Shown piece after piece: positions 9,216-17,503 of a stretch of DNA of 64,000 nt. The DNA is from Bacteriovoracaceae bacterium. GTDB taxonomy: Bacteria > Bdellovibrionota > Bacteriovoracia > Bacteriovoracales > Bacteriovoracaceae. Position 1 is the first letter of the stretch; each line of letters starts with the position of its first letter. A program made the translations under genes and the position numbers. Below the pieces are notes generated by a model that saw only the letters and a program-made list of their open reading frames with translations, was not told the DNA's origin and did not search any database. The stretch is taken from positions 1-64,000 of the forward strand of contig CANFHC010000017.1 of the NCBI GenBank assembly GCA_947446575.1, given 5' to 3'.

Positions 9216-9246
9216 TTGGCCCCGATCACTATGGCACTGGGGCCAA
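9216..9246 (+). terminator. Hairpin after the short frame
   Basis: An 8-bp perfect stem (TTGGCCCC at 9216-9223 with GGGGCCAA at 9239-9246) begins 11 bases after the stop at 9205. The following bases are only moderately T-rich (TAATGTATTT), so termination strength is uncertain. Confidence 0.5.
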
Positions 9247-9376
9247 TAATGTATTTGAGCGCCTTGCGTCTTGTAGCTGAAATTAAATTTTTTTCACTTG
9301 GCACAGGCCTTGCTATACCCCATCTCGTTGACTGAGAGTTAACAAATCAAAATAGAACAATGAGAGGGGAAAAGTT

Positions 9377-10009
9377 ATGAAAGGTCTATCGAGCTTAATG
9401 GGTTTAATTGTTGTGTCTCTAATTTCTACATCGTGCTTAAGACTCGAAGGCCAACTTGATGTCAAACAAATGATGTCGGCAAAAAAGAAATCAGGTTTTT
9501 TAAATTTAAAAACAAAAGAAATTCAAATTCAGCCAGATCTCTATCAAGCTGAATTAAAAGTTAACAGTGATAGAAGTTATACATTAAAACTAACTGGACA
9601 CGAACAAATTCTCATTCCATTAAAGAGTGATAAAGCCTTGAGTATTCCTTCTAATGGACGCGTATCAATTTCTCATAACGATATTAATCAGCCATTTAAT
9701 ATTGACGGAAATATTGCAACAGATGTGAGTAACACTGATCGAATTGATGCAGTTGAAGAGTGCACTTGGACAGTGACTGAAAATCATTGCAAAAAAATCT
9801 GTGATAAACCAGATGCATGTAAGATCGAGTGCGCTGATGAACAAGTAACACTTCACGGACGCCATGAAGTTTCATACCACTACAGAACAATTCATCGTGA
9901 TCTAGCGATTGATTTTTTAAAACAGGATAAGCCAGAAGTTCTAGCTAGTTTCCATGGAACAGATTCACAGACAGATCGCATCTCTGATTATGATGGAGTT
10001 TGCAGATAG
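9377..10009 (+). CDS. Predicted lipoprotein with Cys-rich segment
   Basis: A 210-residue protein. The N-terminus has a short charged start, a hydrophobic core and a lipobox-like TSC with Cys20, so it is probably a lipoprotein anchored in a membrane. The lipobox is loose (Ser rather than Leu at -3). After a beta-rich middle, residues about 134-155 contain five closely spaced cysteines (ECTWTV, NHCKKICDKPDACKIEC), then HEVSYHYRT and a last Cys near the end. No family is recognised. The Shine-Dalgarno GAGGGG lies about 8 bases before the ATG. It converges with the gene at 10011-11303, only one base apart. Confidence 0.7.
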   Translation: MKGLSSLMGLIVVSLISTSCLRLEGQLDVKQMMSAKKKSGFLNLKTKEIQIQPDLYQAELKVNSDRSYTLKLTGHEQILIPLKSDKALSIPSNGRVSISHNDINQPFNIDGNIATDVSNTDRIDAVEECTWTVTENHCKKICDKPDACKIECADEQVTLHGRHEVSYHYRTIHRDLAIDFLKQDKPEVLASFHGTDSQTDRISDYDGVCR

Positions 10010-10010
10010 T

Positions 10011-11303
10011 TTAAAATTGATAATCGACTAGAGGATTTCTAAAATCTTCTAGTCGCTCTTTAAGATCAGCTTCAAAATCTTCTTTTTCAATTTTTGCTGA
10101 TTCAAAAAATTGCGATTTTTTTATTTCAGCCATTGAATCAAAAGCCAAATGTTCTTCTAGGGTTAATAATCCATCGGGAAGCGAATTAATTAATCCTCTA
10201 AAGGCGCGTACATAACCAAATGCCTTATCTTGTCTGCCATGCCCTTCAAAAAAAGCACAGATTATTTCTGCTTTGTCGGCTAAAGTTAAATCTTTAGAGG
10301 TTCCAAGAATAGCACCCCATTCGTCCATAAAAGGTCCAACGGGAACGAGGAAACGATTTGAAATGCGCAGGCATTTTGGTTGTCTTAAAGACATATGCCT
10401 ATGGTTTTCTACTGAAAGAAATTCTTTATTCACTAATCCAGAATAAACAAGAATTGGAGAGTAGCTCTCATTTAATTTATGGCCTAATTTATAAATTCGT
10501 TTTTTAAACAAATCATCATCACTCATTTGCCACTGATCGATAACACGATCGAGGTCCCCAAAATTATGGGCCATGAGTGCCGTTGTTCGCAAAAAATTGA
10601 TATGATCTCTTTTTTCCTGCAAATCTAATAAAAGTTTTTCTTCTTTTTCAATTTCCGCCAATATAACTTCTGCGACTAGATCAGCAGTATCATCGCGTTT
10701 ATTTTTTTTCAAAGCGCAATAGGCTCCAATCGCCACAGATAGCCAAGTTCCTTCATGAGTACTCATAACTTCATTGCGAGAAAGATTATAAGATTTTCTA
10801 TTAGTCACTTGTGTGTAATCCCAAGTCCATGAATCAATCGTAATCTTGGCCATTTTTTCAATATGACTTCCCACTTCTCCGTGGCGCCAAAGTCCTTCTC
10901 TGATTTGATTATCCACATCTGTTGGAACAAAAGTTCCAGCAGTGCTCCAGTGAGCGGCCATACAGATATGAAAATATTCAGTGAGGTCAATAGTTTTTAA
11001 ACTATTTAGATTTTTTTTATAGAAAACTAATTTCGCCATAAAGGCGCGAGTTGGTCCAGTAGTGTCCAATTCTCCTTTAAAGAGAAATGGAGCAGTGTTT
11101 TCAACATGCTTTAATAAGATGTTTGGAGCGATTCCGTTTAAGGTTAAGCCCGACTGTAATTGTTTTTTTGCCATAGACGAGTAGTATGTCTTTTTTATAA
11201 AAATCTGTCTAGCCAATAGATAGGAGTACTGTTCTTTGAAATGACTTAAAATAATTTTATTATAGGTAAAGATTGGAGTAACAATTTTAGTTTTTATATC
11301 CAT
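10011..11303 (-). CDS. Unrecognised 430-residue protein
   Basis: Read from the ATG at 11303 (begins MDIKTKIVTP). A longer frame to 11372 would run 35 bases into the divergent gene and lacks a ribosome binding site; it would add a hydrophobic stretch that could mimic a signal anchor. A third candidate ATG is at 11174. The protein is largely helical and soluble-looking, with an acidic/lysine-rich segment near residues 195-235 (EKEEKLLLDLQEKRDH) and no membrane helices. No catalytic motif or family is recognised. It is divergent from the NTF2-like gene, with 34 bases between start codons. Confidence 0.6.
   Translation of the reverse strand: MDIKTKIVTPIFTYNKIILSHFKEQYSYLLARQIFIKKTYYSSMAKKQLQSGLTLNGIAPNILLKHVENTAPFLFKGELDTTGPTRAFMAKLVFYKKNLNSLKTIDLTEYFHICMAAHWSTAGTFVPTDVDNQIREGLWRHGEVGSHIEKMAKITIDSWTWDYTQVTNRKSYNLSRNEVMSTHEGTWLSVAIGAYCALKKNKRDDTADLVAEVILAEIEKEEKLLLDLQEKRDHINFLRTTALMAHNFGDLDRVIDQWQMSDDDLFKKRIYKLGHKLNESYSPILVYSGLVNKEFLSVENHRHMSLRQPKCLRISNRFLVPVGPFMDEWGAILGTSKDLTLADKAEIICAFFEGHGRQDKAFGYVRAFRGLINSLPDGLLTLEEHLAFDSMAEIKKSQFFESAKIEKEDFEADLKERLEDFRNPLVDYQF
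10025..10055. terminator. Terminator hairpin inside the end of the convergent gene
   Basis: A long stem (10025-10038 with 10043-10055, one G-T wobble) is followed on the plus strand by CTCTTTAAG. It lies 16 bases past the stop of the lipoprotein gene, within the last codons of the opposite gene, so one sequence both encodes protein and probably ends plus-strand transcription. Confidence 0.55.
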
Positions 11304-11337
11304 AATAACTTTAGCACCAAAGGCCTGGAGTAAAACT

Positions 11338-11775
11338 ATGAATAACGAAGAAACGAAAGCAAAAATTAGCAAAGCCTATAATGATTTAAACGTAAACACT
11401 TTGGATCAGCTTGAAAATTTTTATGCTGAAACTGTGGAGTTTCATGATCCAATCGGTTCAATAAACGGTTTAAAGAATCTAAAAGACTATTATCGTGAGA
11501 TGTATAAAAACGTTAAATCAATTTCTTTTGAATTCCATGATTTCATCATTCAAGACCAGAATGTTGTTGCTTTTTGGACTATGACTTACTCAGCTAATAT
11601 TCTCAATGGGGGAGCGCCAATAAAGGTTCCTGGAACCTCTCATTTAAAATTTGATGATTTAGGAAAAGTTGTTTTTCACCGTGATTATTTTGATGTTGGG
11701 ACAATGGTTTATGAGCATGTACCTGTCGTTGGTTTTGTTATTCGAAAAATCAAAGATTCATTGGAAAAAAAGTAA
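11338..11775 (+). CDS. NTF2-like / SnoaL-like protein
   Basis: A 145-residue protein with the NTF2-like cone fold pattern: an N-terminal helix (KAYNDLNVNTLDQLENFY), FHDPIGSINGLKNLKDYY, then the strands VVAFWTMTYSA, APIKVPGTSHLKF and VVFHRDYFDVG. The FHDP and HRDYFD motifs are usual in SnoaL-like proteins, which may act as small isomerases, hydrolases or binding proteins. Residues that would fix an activity are not recognised. GGAG precedes the ATG. It may share a promoter region with the divergent 430-residue gene. Confidence 0.75.
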   Translation: MNNEETKAKISKAYNDLNVNTLDQLENFYAETVEFHDPIGSINGLKNLKDYYREMYKNVKSISFEFHDFIIQDQNVVAFWTMTYSANILNGGAPIKVPGTSHLKFDDLGKVVFHRDYFDVGTMVYEHVPVVGFVIRKIKDSLEKK

Positions 11776-11911
11776 AACAATTTACTCAGATATTATAATT
11801 TGATCCTAAGTTTTCATTAACTTAATGTTTTTTCTTACCAAGTTTCTTAGTAATTCCAAGGAAGAAATTACCGCGAAAATCTTTTATTCCATAAACATTC
11901 ATAATAGATGA

Positions 11912-14719
11912 ATGGAAAAAATAAAAATTTTGACACTCCTTAGTTGCGCGCTAATTACTTTTTCAATAGATAAAGCAATGGCCGCAGGAACCACAAACCT
12001 CGTACTGAATCCAGGCTTTGAGTCTGGACTTACTAGTTGGATTAATAACGGCAGCACATCTGCAGTTAGAACTCCTGCTAGTGGTATTTATTCAGCCAGA
12101 AGTGGAACAGGTGCTGGTGGTATTAGCCAAGACATTATGTCTCGGTTGGTTATCGGTAACACTTATACACTATCAGTGACTGCAAGGCTGAATGCCTTGT
12201 CAGTTTCAGCTATGATTAGTTTAAAATTTAAGAACGCCGCCGGCGCTCTCTTACAAGAAAATTACATTCCGGTTTTAACTTCATCTTTTAAAAAGTATTC
12301 ACTTACTTTTAAAGTTCCTGTTAATGCAAAATCAGCAGTGATCGCTCTATCGAAAGAAAAGGGAGCGCTTTCGTATGTATACGTTGACGATTTTTCAGTC
12401 ATCGATATGACGCCAACGCCAACGCCAACACCAACGCCAACGCCAACGCCAACACCAACGCCAACGCCAACGCCAACACCAACGCCAACACCAACACCAA
12501 CAGCATTGTACACACCAATGGGAATTGGAGGTGGAGGAGCAATGAGTGGTGTCTCAATTAGTCCGTATGCAAGTTTATGGTTTGTTGGAACTGATATGGG
12601 ATCCCTTTTTAGAAGTACAGACTTAGGGCAAAGCTGGGGAGCTGTAAATCATTTCCAAGCAACATTTGCTAGTGATCTTTCAAAAGCTGTTAGCGTAGGT
12701 TTCTCTAGTGATGGAGTGACTGTCTTTCATGCAAGTGCGGGAATTAATCCAAGAAGAAGTTCGGATTCTGGTCTGACTTTTTCAAATATCTCAATGGGAT
12801 TAGCAGCTGGAGAGAGCATTAAGTATTGGGTGCCTGATAGTTCTAATGCCAATATTCTTTATGCTGGTACAAATCTAGGTCTGTTAAAAACAATTGATAA
12901 TGGAACGACTTGGACAAGACTTGCTAGTACAAATGAAGAAGCGATAGGTACATTTATCGATCAAGCTTCAACAACAAAAAGAATATATCACGCTACAAAA
13001 ACAAAAATTCTCTATTCTGATAATGGAGGAGCAACATTCTCTGTTTATTACACACCAGTAGGTCTTGCTGTTAGACAGTTTGCCGGTGGATCAAATGTGA
13101 GTGGAGTGACTTTAGCTTTCGGAGACAACGACGGAGTTAATGCTTGTGCGTGGGCCTACACTTATCTCAATGACTGGGGACAATCTTCAGTGGATAACAC
13201 AACTAATAACTGTGGATATCTTTGGGTGAGTGCAAATGGTGGAGCATTTGTTAAAAATTCTCAAACAATTGGTGACCATTTAAAAATGGCAGAAAACGAT
13301 GCTTCTACTATCTATGCTGCTGGGTCAAAAAGCTGGTTGCGTGGTTACGGAACTAAAGTATTTGTCAGCCATGATAAAGGAGCAAGTTTCGGACTTAAAT
13401 TTCATCAATTAAATTTTGATGTTATTCCGTATGCACCATGGCCTTCGACTAAATTGGAGTACTCAGCAGTCGGTTTAGATATCGGATGGTGGGATACAGG
13501 CTACGAAAGTTTCGCGATCAATCAAAGAAATTCTAATATGGCCGCTGGATCTGGTTACTTCTTCCTACATTCAACTATGAATGCCGGAGAAAATTGGTTA
13601 TCTCCAATTACTCAGTACACAGGGCTCGGAACACCGACACCAGGATCATACTGGAAATCGAGAGGATTAGAAGTCACTTCCGTTTATAAAACTAAATTCC
13701 ATCCAAGAAATCCCAATCTTGTTTATGCCGCAATGGCAGATGTTGGTGGAATAGCTTCAGAGGATCACGGTGCTAGTTTTAGACTTGTAAAATCGGAATA
13801 TAATAGTGTTTACGATTATGCTTTCGATCAAGACGACGACACAATTGTTTATGCAGCAGAAGGAAGTTTGCATGACTTTCCAAATGAGTGGCATGCAAAC
13901 GTTTACACTGCCAACGGTGGTATCTACAAATCTTTCAATAGAGGGAAGACTTGGTCGCGTTTAACTCCGACTGATATTGATTACAATCGTCAGTTCTTAT
14001 CTGTTGGTTATGATTCAATTCACGACTATGTCTACGGCGGGACTCAAGAGGCCGGTGTAGCTAGATCAATCGACGGTGGAAAAACGTGGAGTTTTTTAAC
14101 CGCAGGTATGCCAGCTGGAGCTAAAATTATTCCACAAATTGAAGTTGATCCAAGCAATGGTAACGTGTACGCCCTATTAACTGGAGATGCGCCAACTTAC
14201 TCTAATAACTTAACTACAGGTGTGTACTTCCTCGATGTGCAAAATGGAGCGACTGCATGGAAACTTCTAAGAGGAACAGTAACTCCGACAGCAAACTCCA
14301 CAGCTGCGCAAATGTGGTACTACCCAACAGCTTTTGCAATCGACTTCAATGATGTGAATACGATTTATATGATCGATTATGAAAATCATGGAAACTGGTT
14401 AATGACTGGTGTGTGGAAAACGGCTAATGGCGGAGCTAACTGGAATCGCATTAAACAAGTAACTCATCCAACGGATATTAAAATTGATCCACTTGATAGT
14501 AACAAGCTTTACGTAGCTTCTTACTACCAACTAGATGGTCAGTGGGGAGAGGGGGGACAACTCTATACAAAAGATGGAGGAGGAACTTGGTTTAAAAACA
14601 TCACTCCTACTATGCAAAGCAATGCTCGCGGTGTTTCGGTTGACCCGGCAGATACGACAAAAATCTTCTACTCATATTTTGGGGGAGGAATGTTGTATGG
14701 GAAAAATCCAAATTTCTAA
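11912..14719 (+). CDS. Secreted GH74-like Asp-box protein with CBM and Thr-Pro linker
   Basis: A 935-residue exported protein. It has a signal peptide (1-24, ending AMA), a carbohydrate-binding-like jelly roll (about 28-165, begins LVLNPGFESGLTSW), a (TP)n linker (167-196), then a large beta-propeller region. At least ten Asp-box turns are visible (STDLGQSWG, DNGTTWTR, DNGGATF, DKGASF, DHGASFR, NRGKTWSR, DGGKTWSF, NGGANWNR, DGGGTWF). An early GTDMGSLFRS and a mid-protein GLDIGWWDTG resemble GH74 xyloglucanase segments that carry catalytic aspartates. An extracellular beta-glucanase is the best guess; a sialidase-like or non-catalytic binding propeller is possible. It has its own terminator. 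Confidence 0.75.
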   Translation: MEKIKILTLLSCALITFSIDKAMAAGTTNLVLNPGFESGLTSWINNGSTSAVRTPASGIYSARSGTGAGGISQDIMSRLVIGNTYTLSVTARLNALSVSAMISLKFKNAAGALLQENYIPVLTSSFKKYSLTFKVPVNAKSAVIALSKEKGALSYVYVDDFSVIDMTPTPTPTPTPTPTPTPTPTPTPTPTPTPTPTALYTPMGIGGGGAMSGVSISPYASLWFVGTDMGSLFRSTDLGQSWGAVNHFQATFASDLSKAVSVGFSSDGVTVFHASAGINPRRSSDSGLTFSNISMGLAAGESIKYWVPDSSNANILYAGTNLGLLKTIDNGTTWTRLASTNEEAIGTFIDQASTTKRIYHATKTKILYSDNGGATFSVYYTPVGLAVRQFAGGSNVSGVTLAFGDNDGVNACAWAYTYLNDWGQSSVDNTTNNCGYLWVSANGGAFVKNSQTIGDHLKMAENDASTIYAAGSKSWLRGYGTKVFVSHDKGASFGLKFHQLNFDVIPYAPWPSTKLEYSAVGLDIGWWDTGYESFAINQRNSNMAAGSGYFFLHSTMNAGENWLSPITQYTGLGTPTPGSYWKSRGLEVTSVYKTKFHPRNPNLVYAAMADVGGIASEDHGASFRLVKSEYNSVYDYAFDQDDDTIVYAAEGSLHDFPNEWHANVYTANGGIYKSFNRGKTWSRLTPTDIDYNRQFLSVGYDSIHDYVYGGTQEAGVARSIDGGKTWSFLTAGMPAGAKIIPQIEVDPSNGNVYALLTGDAPTYSNNLTTGVYFLDVQNGATAWKLLRGTVTPTANSTAAQMWYYPTAFAIDFNDVNTIYMIDYENHGNWLMTGVWKTANGGANWNRIKQVTHPTDIKIDPLDSNKLYVASYYQLDGQWGEGGQLYTKDGGGTWFKNITPTMQSNARGVSVDPADTTKIFYSYFGGGMLYGKNPNF
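12411..12502 (+). repeat. Hexanucleotide microsatellite encoding the Thr-Pro linker
   Basis: About 15 tandem copies of CCAACG or CCAACA encode alternating Thr-Pro between the binding module and the propeller of the secreted GH74-like protein. The unit is six bases, so copy-number change would alter linker length without breaking the frame. Confidence 0.95.
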
Positions 14720-14745
14720 AAATATTTTTATTGGCTAATGACGAG

Positions 14746-14768
14746 GGCCCGCTTGACGGGCCTTTTTT
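14746..14768 (+). terminator. Intrinsic terminator
   Basis: The stem GGCCCG (14746-14751) pairs with CGGGCC (14757-14762) around a 5-base loop, followed by six T. It ends the large secreted-protein gene. Its T run touches the stop codon of the convergent receiver gene. Confidence 0.85.
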
Positions 14769-15135
14769 ATTTACTATTTTTTTTCACAACTTCAATCAAT
14801 GTTTCAAGGTCTAGAGGTTTTTTTAAGCATTCTTGAAAATTTAATTTATCAATATCATTTTGTCTTCCAGCCGCTGAAAGAATGATAGTGGGTATATTGG
14901 AAATTTTTGCATCTTGAAGCTGCAATTCTCTAAATTCGTATCCATTCATAATAGGCATCATAATATCTAGCAAAATTAAAGAAGGATTTTTTTCTGTTGA
15001 CTGTAAAAAATCTAAAGCTTCTTTTCCATTGGAGACGCATTTTATATTGAAATTCTCTTCTCGCAAAATTGCTTCAACAGCTTCGCTGATGTCTGCATCA
15101 TCTTCTACTAATAAAACATACTCATCAGAATCCAT
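14767..15135 (-). CDS. Single-domain response regulator (CheY-like)
   Basis: A 122-residue receiver domain with no output domain. The acidic residues EDD (11-13), phosphoacceptor Asp57 in LILLDIMMP, Ser87 in IILSA and Lys106 in LKKPLD are all present, so it should accept phosphate. Such proteins act by binding partners, for example in motility or phosphorelay. No kinase is adjacent; the partner must be elsewhere. It converges on the GH74-like gene and is divergent from the pseudouridine synthase gene. Confidence 0.85.
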   Translation of the reverse strand: MDSDEYVLLVEDDADISEAVEAILREENFNIKCVSNGKEALDFLQSTEKNPSLILLDIMMPIMNGYEFRELQLQDAKISNIPTIILSAAGRQNDIDKLNFQECLKKPLDLETLIEVVKKNSK

Positions 15136-15304
15136 ATTTTTGTCCTCAAATCTTTCTAATTAACCTATCCTAGCAGAATGCACTGATCTTCCCATCGTAA
15201 TTTTCCTAAAGAAATCCTTGAGTCACTGATGAGATTAGAAATTCGCTAGAAATTTTGCATAATAATATTATCTCAGTTAGATTTTTTTTATGAATCTTTA
15301 CTGC

Positions 15305-15310
15305 TATAAT
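15305..15310 (+). promoter_or_regulatory. Candidate -10 box directly before the start codon
   Basis: A perfect TATAAT ends 7 bases before the ATG at 15318, with no Shine-Dalgarno sequence in between and only a T-rich stretch at the -35 position. If used, transcription would begin at or next to the start codon and give a leaderless mRNA. Confidence 0.35.
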
Positions 15311-15317
15311 TATGATC

Positions 15318-16022
15318 ATGGCTAAAATAGAACTTGAAAGACTAATTTCCAAACGCGGTTTGCTAAGCAGAAAAAATGCAGCACTCGCCATTATCGATGG
15401 TCAAGTAAGTGTTAACGGTCAGATTTGTAAAGTTCCGTTGACCTATGTTGATCACCGCTGTGTGATTGAAATTGCCGGGCAAAAAATCCAAGATCAAAAA
15501 AAGCATTATTTACTTTTAAATAAACCCAAAGGCTTAATTGTAACTCGCTCCGATGAAAAAAATCGCACCACAGTTTATGAGTGTTTAAAAGATTGGAGCG
15601 GCCCTCTAGTGCAAGCTGTTGGGCGACTGGATCAGGCAAGTGAAGGACTTTTACTTTTTACCAATGATCATGTCTGGGCCGATAAATTAATGGATCCCAA
15701 AACTCACGTCGAAAAAATTTATCTCGTGCAGGCTTCACCCATTCCAAATCTGGAAATTTTAGAAAAATTATCGCGCGGGATTCTTCTGGAAGGAAAAAAA
15801 ACTCTACCAGCTCGATTTGAACTTATTCGCTCTGGTGAAAAAACGGGTTGGATTGAAGTCCATTTAAAAGAAGGAAGAAACCGCCAGATTAGAAAAATGC
15901 TAGAAAGTGAAAATATTGAAGTATTAAGGTTAATTCGCATCCAGCTTGGTTCGTTGAAAATGGGGGATCTACCCAAAGGGCAATGGCGAGAGTTGGGTGC
16001 GTCAGAAATCAAAATAATTTAG
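15318..16022 (+). CDS. Pseudouridine synthase, RsuA/RluB/RluE family
   Basis: A 234-residue RNA-modifying enzyme that turns a uridine of rRNA into pseudouridine. An S4 RNA-binding domain occupies the first 50 residues (LERLISKRGLLSRKNAALAI). The catalytic motif GRLDQASEGLLLFTND follows near residues 102-117 with its catalytic Asp (105), then KIYLVQ and KEGRNRQIRKML typical of the family. Whether the target is 16S or 23S rRNA cannot be read from this sequence. Two in-frame ATGs (15312, 15318) are possible; the second fits a leaderless start from the TATAAT at 15305-15310. Confidence 0.85.
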   Translation: MAKIELERLISKRGLLSRKNAALAIIDGQVSVNGQICKVPLTYVDHRCVIEIAGQKIQDQKKHYLLLNKPKGLIVTRSDEKNRTTVYECLKDWSGPLVQAVGRLDQASEGLLLFTNDHVWADKLMDPKTHVEKIYLVQASPIPNLEILEKLSRGILLEGKKTLPARFELIRSGEKTGWIEVHLKEGRNRQIRKMLESENIEVLRLIRIQLGSLKMGDLPKGQWRELGASEIKII

Positions 16023-16088
16023 TTTGTTTTGACATCATTTGAGTGGATTGGTATGAGGTTAAGCTAATTACTAACATTAGGATTGACT

Positions 16089-16580
16089 GTGAATAACATG
16101 CTAAAAATCTTCTTCGTTACTTTTTCACTTATAAGCTTCATGGCCTTTGGTGGAGAGCGCATCCGCTTCCCGAAAAATCCCAATCTCACAGAAACTCCAG
16201 GCCAGCTTTGCACTAGTCCAACAACTATCAGATACCCAGAAAAAATCCGCTATTGTGAAAGAAACGTCGACTCATACTTAAAGAACGCAATTATTCAAAA
16301 ATATGACCGATTATTTGGATATGAAATAAGAACTATGAATCGTGGAGATTTTAAAATCGATCACCTTATTCCTCTTTGTGCTGGTGGCGCAAATAGTGAA
16401 GAAAACCTATGGCCTCAACACAAAAGTGTATACGCAATTACAGATCCCCTAGAGCCACTTATTTGCCAAAAAATGTTAGATGGTAAACTCTTGCAAGCGG
16501 ACGCTGTTAAGTTAATTCTTCAGGCGAAAATGAACCTTGATCAAGTTCCTGCTATCATTAAGCAAGTTCAAGCGCTTTAA
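16089..16580 (+). CDS. Secreted HNH-like nuclease
   Basis: A 163-residue protein starting at GTG 16089, chosen because AGGA sits six bases upstream; TTG 16083 and ATG 16098 are alternatives. A hydrophobic signal peptide covers about residues 4-21. The mature part has KIDHLIPLCAGGANSEENLW (begins at Lys89), matching the DH...N core of HNH-type nucleases (Asp91-His92 and a downstream Asn). Four cysteines (41, 56, 97 and near 131) could form disulfides. Degradation of extracellular or prey DNA is plausible but inferred. Its neighbours do not suggest an operon. Confidence 0.65.
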   Translation: MNNMLKIFFVTFSLISFMAFGGERIRFPKNPNLTETPGQLCTSPTTIRYPEKIRYCERNVDSYLKNAIIQKYDRLFGYEIRTMNRGDFKIDHLIPLCAGGANSEENLWPQHKSVYAITDPLEPLICQKMLDGKLLQADAVKLILQAKMNLDQVPAIIKQVQAL

Positions 16581-16908
16581 AGCTAAATCATTCAACGAGT
16601 AATCTCGATAAGATCATTAGATCAGCAGGAGATTACTTGTGAATAGTTCTAAATGAATCATAAAGAATGAGCAATTTGGTTTATTTCACTTTTTTAAATT
16701 TGTGTATTTGTTTTCTCATCAAACACTGGGCTGCACATTTACACCGTACCCAGTGACTTCTATTTCTTCGATTCAGCTCTCAGGGCATTAGATGAAAATA
16801 AAAAAGGAATACCACCGATATCAAGATTATTTGTAAAAAATTGTCTAATATAAATTAATCTTATACACATTAGACAAGTATAAAATTCCAAATGAATTCT
16901 AAGATTAC
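16581..16908. other. Intergenic region with two inverted repeats
   Basis: No gene is convincing here. AGTAATCTC at 16598-16606 pairs with GAGATTACT at 16629-16637 (9 bp), probably a structure after the HNH-like gene. CACTGGG at 16724-16730 pairs with CCCAGTG at 16749-16755 (7 bp) and is followed by T-rich sequence on the plus strand. Either may act as a weak terminator. Confidence 0.4.
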
Positions 16909-17283
16909 TTATTCTCGTCGAGGAGTTTTTAGAACTGCTTGACACTTTTGACTTGTTAACTCTTTTTTCTCAATTAGGCATTTAATTTTCATTTTGGGAT
17001 TTTCAGCACATAATTTCTTTGCGTCCTCATGACAAGTGTTCGCGATTAATGTTATACGCTTTTCATTTTCTTGAGAAAGACGTAAGCCAAAGGCTCGGCA
17101 CGCAGGAGTAAGTTCTTTTTCATGTTCTTTTAAACAATCTTTAATTCGACTATCACCGAGCTCTAGGAAAGAGCAGAATTTTTTGTAATCAGGGGCGCAA
17201 GGTTTTGTTTTATTTTTTATAGTATTCTTTGCGAACCCTTGAGTACTTAGTAAAAGACACAGTGCAAAAATTGCAAATTTCAT
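16909..17283 (-). CDS. Secreted Cys-rich-repeat (GLG1-type) protein
   Basis: A 124-residue protein with a signal peptide (about 1-18, ending GFA). It has two copies of a four-cysteine unit: Cys29-x7-Cys37-x12-Cys50-x11-Cys62 and Cys84-x7-Cys92-x9-Cys102-x11-Cys114. This spacing, with an acidic residue after the first Cys and CL before the lysine-rich helix, matches the cysteine-rich repeat of Golgi apparatus protein 1 (PF00839), which also occurs in secreted bacterial proteins. Function is unknown; a disulfide-stabilised periplasmic binding protein is a guess. It stands alone. Confidence 0.7.
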   Translation of the reverse strand: MKFAIFALCLLLSTQGFAKNTIKNKTKPCAPDYKKFCSFLELGDSRIKDCLKEHEKELTPACRAFGLRLSQENEKRITLIANTCHEDAKKLCAENPKMKIKCLIEKKELTSQKCQAVLKTPRRE

Positions 17284-17503
17284 TTATTTCTCCCAAAGTA
17301 ATATATACAAAAATTGTAGTCACAATCAAATTATAGAGCAATGAAAGAGTTCTTTTCCCTCATTTTTTTAATTTAAAACAGTCAGTTTTTAATAATTGGA
17401 GTAAATTATCCAAGTATATAACTAATTTATAGTGCAAGTTCATTTGTCTATTAACTTATTTAATCAATGTTATAATTCTATTAAATTTTATCGTTGGAAA
17501 AAA

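Noticed and set aside
11304-11372. Longer start for the 430-residue protein with a signal-anchor-like N-terminus
   Set aside because: It would overlap the divergent gene by 35 bases and no Shine-Dalgarno sequence precedes it.
11822-11902. 26-codon minus-strand frame (begins MNVYGIKDFRG) between the NTF2-like and GH74-like genes
   Set aside because: It is open and protein-like but has no ribosome site and is too short to separate from chance; it could be a remnant.
12262-12513. Minus-strand frame encoding a Val-Gly repeat
   Set aside because: It is the complement of the CCAACR microsatellite of the secreted protein and has no ribosome site.
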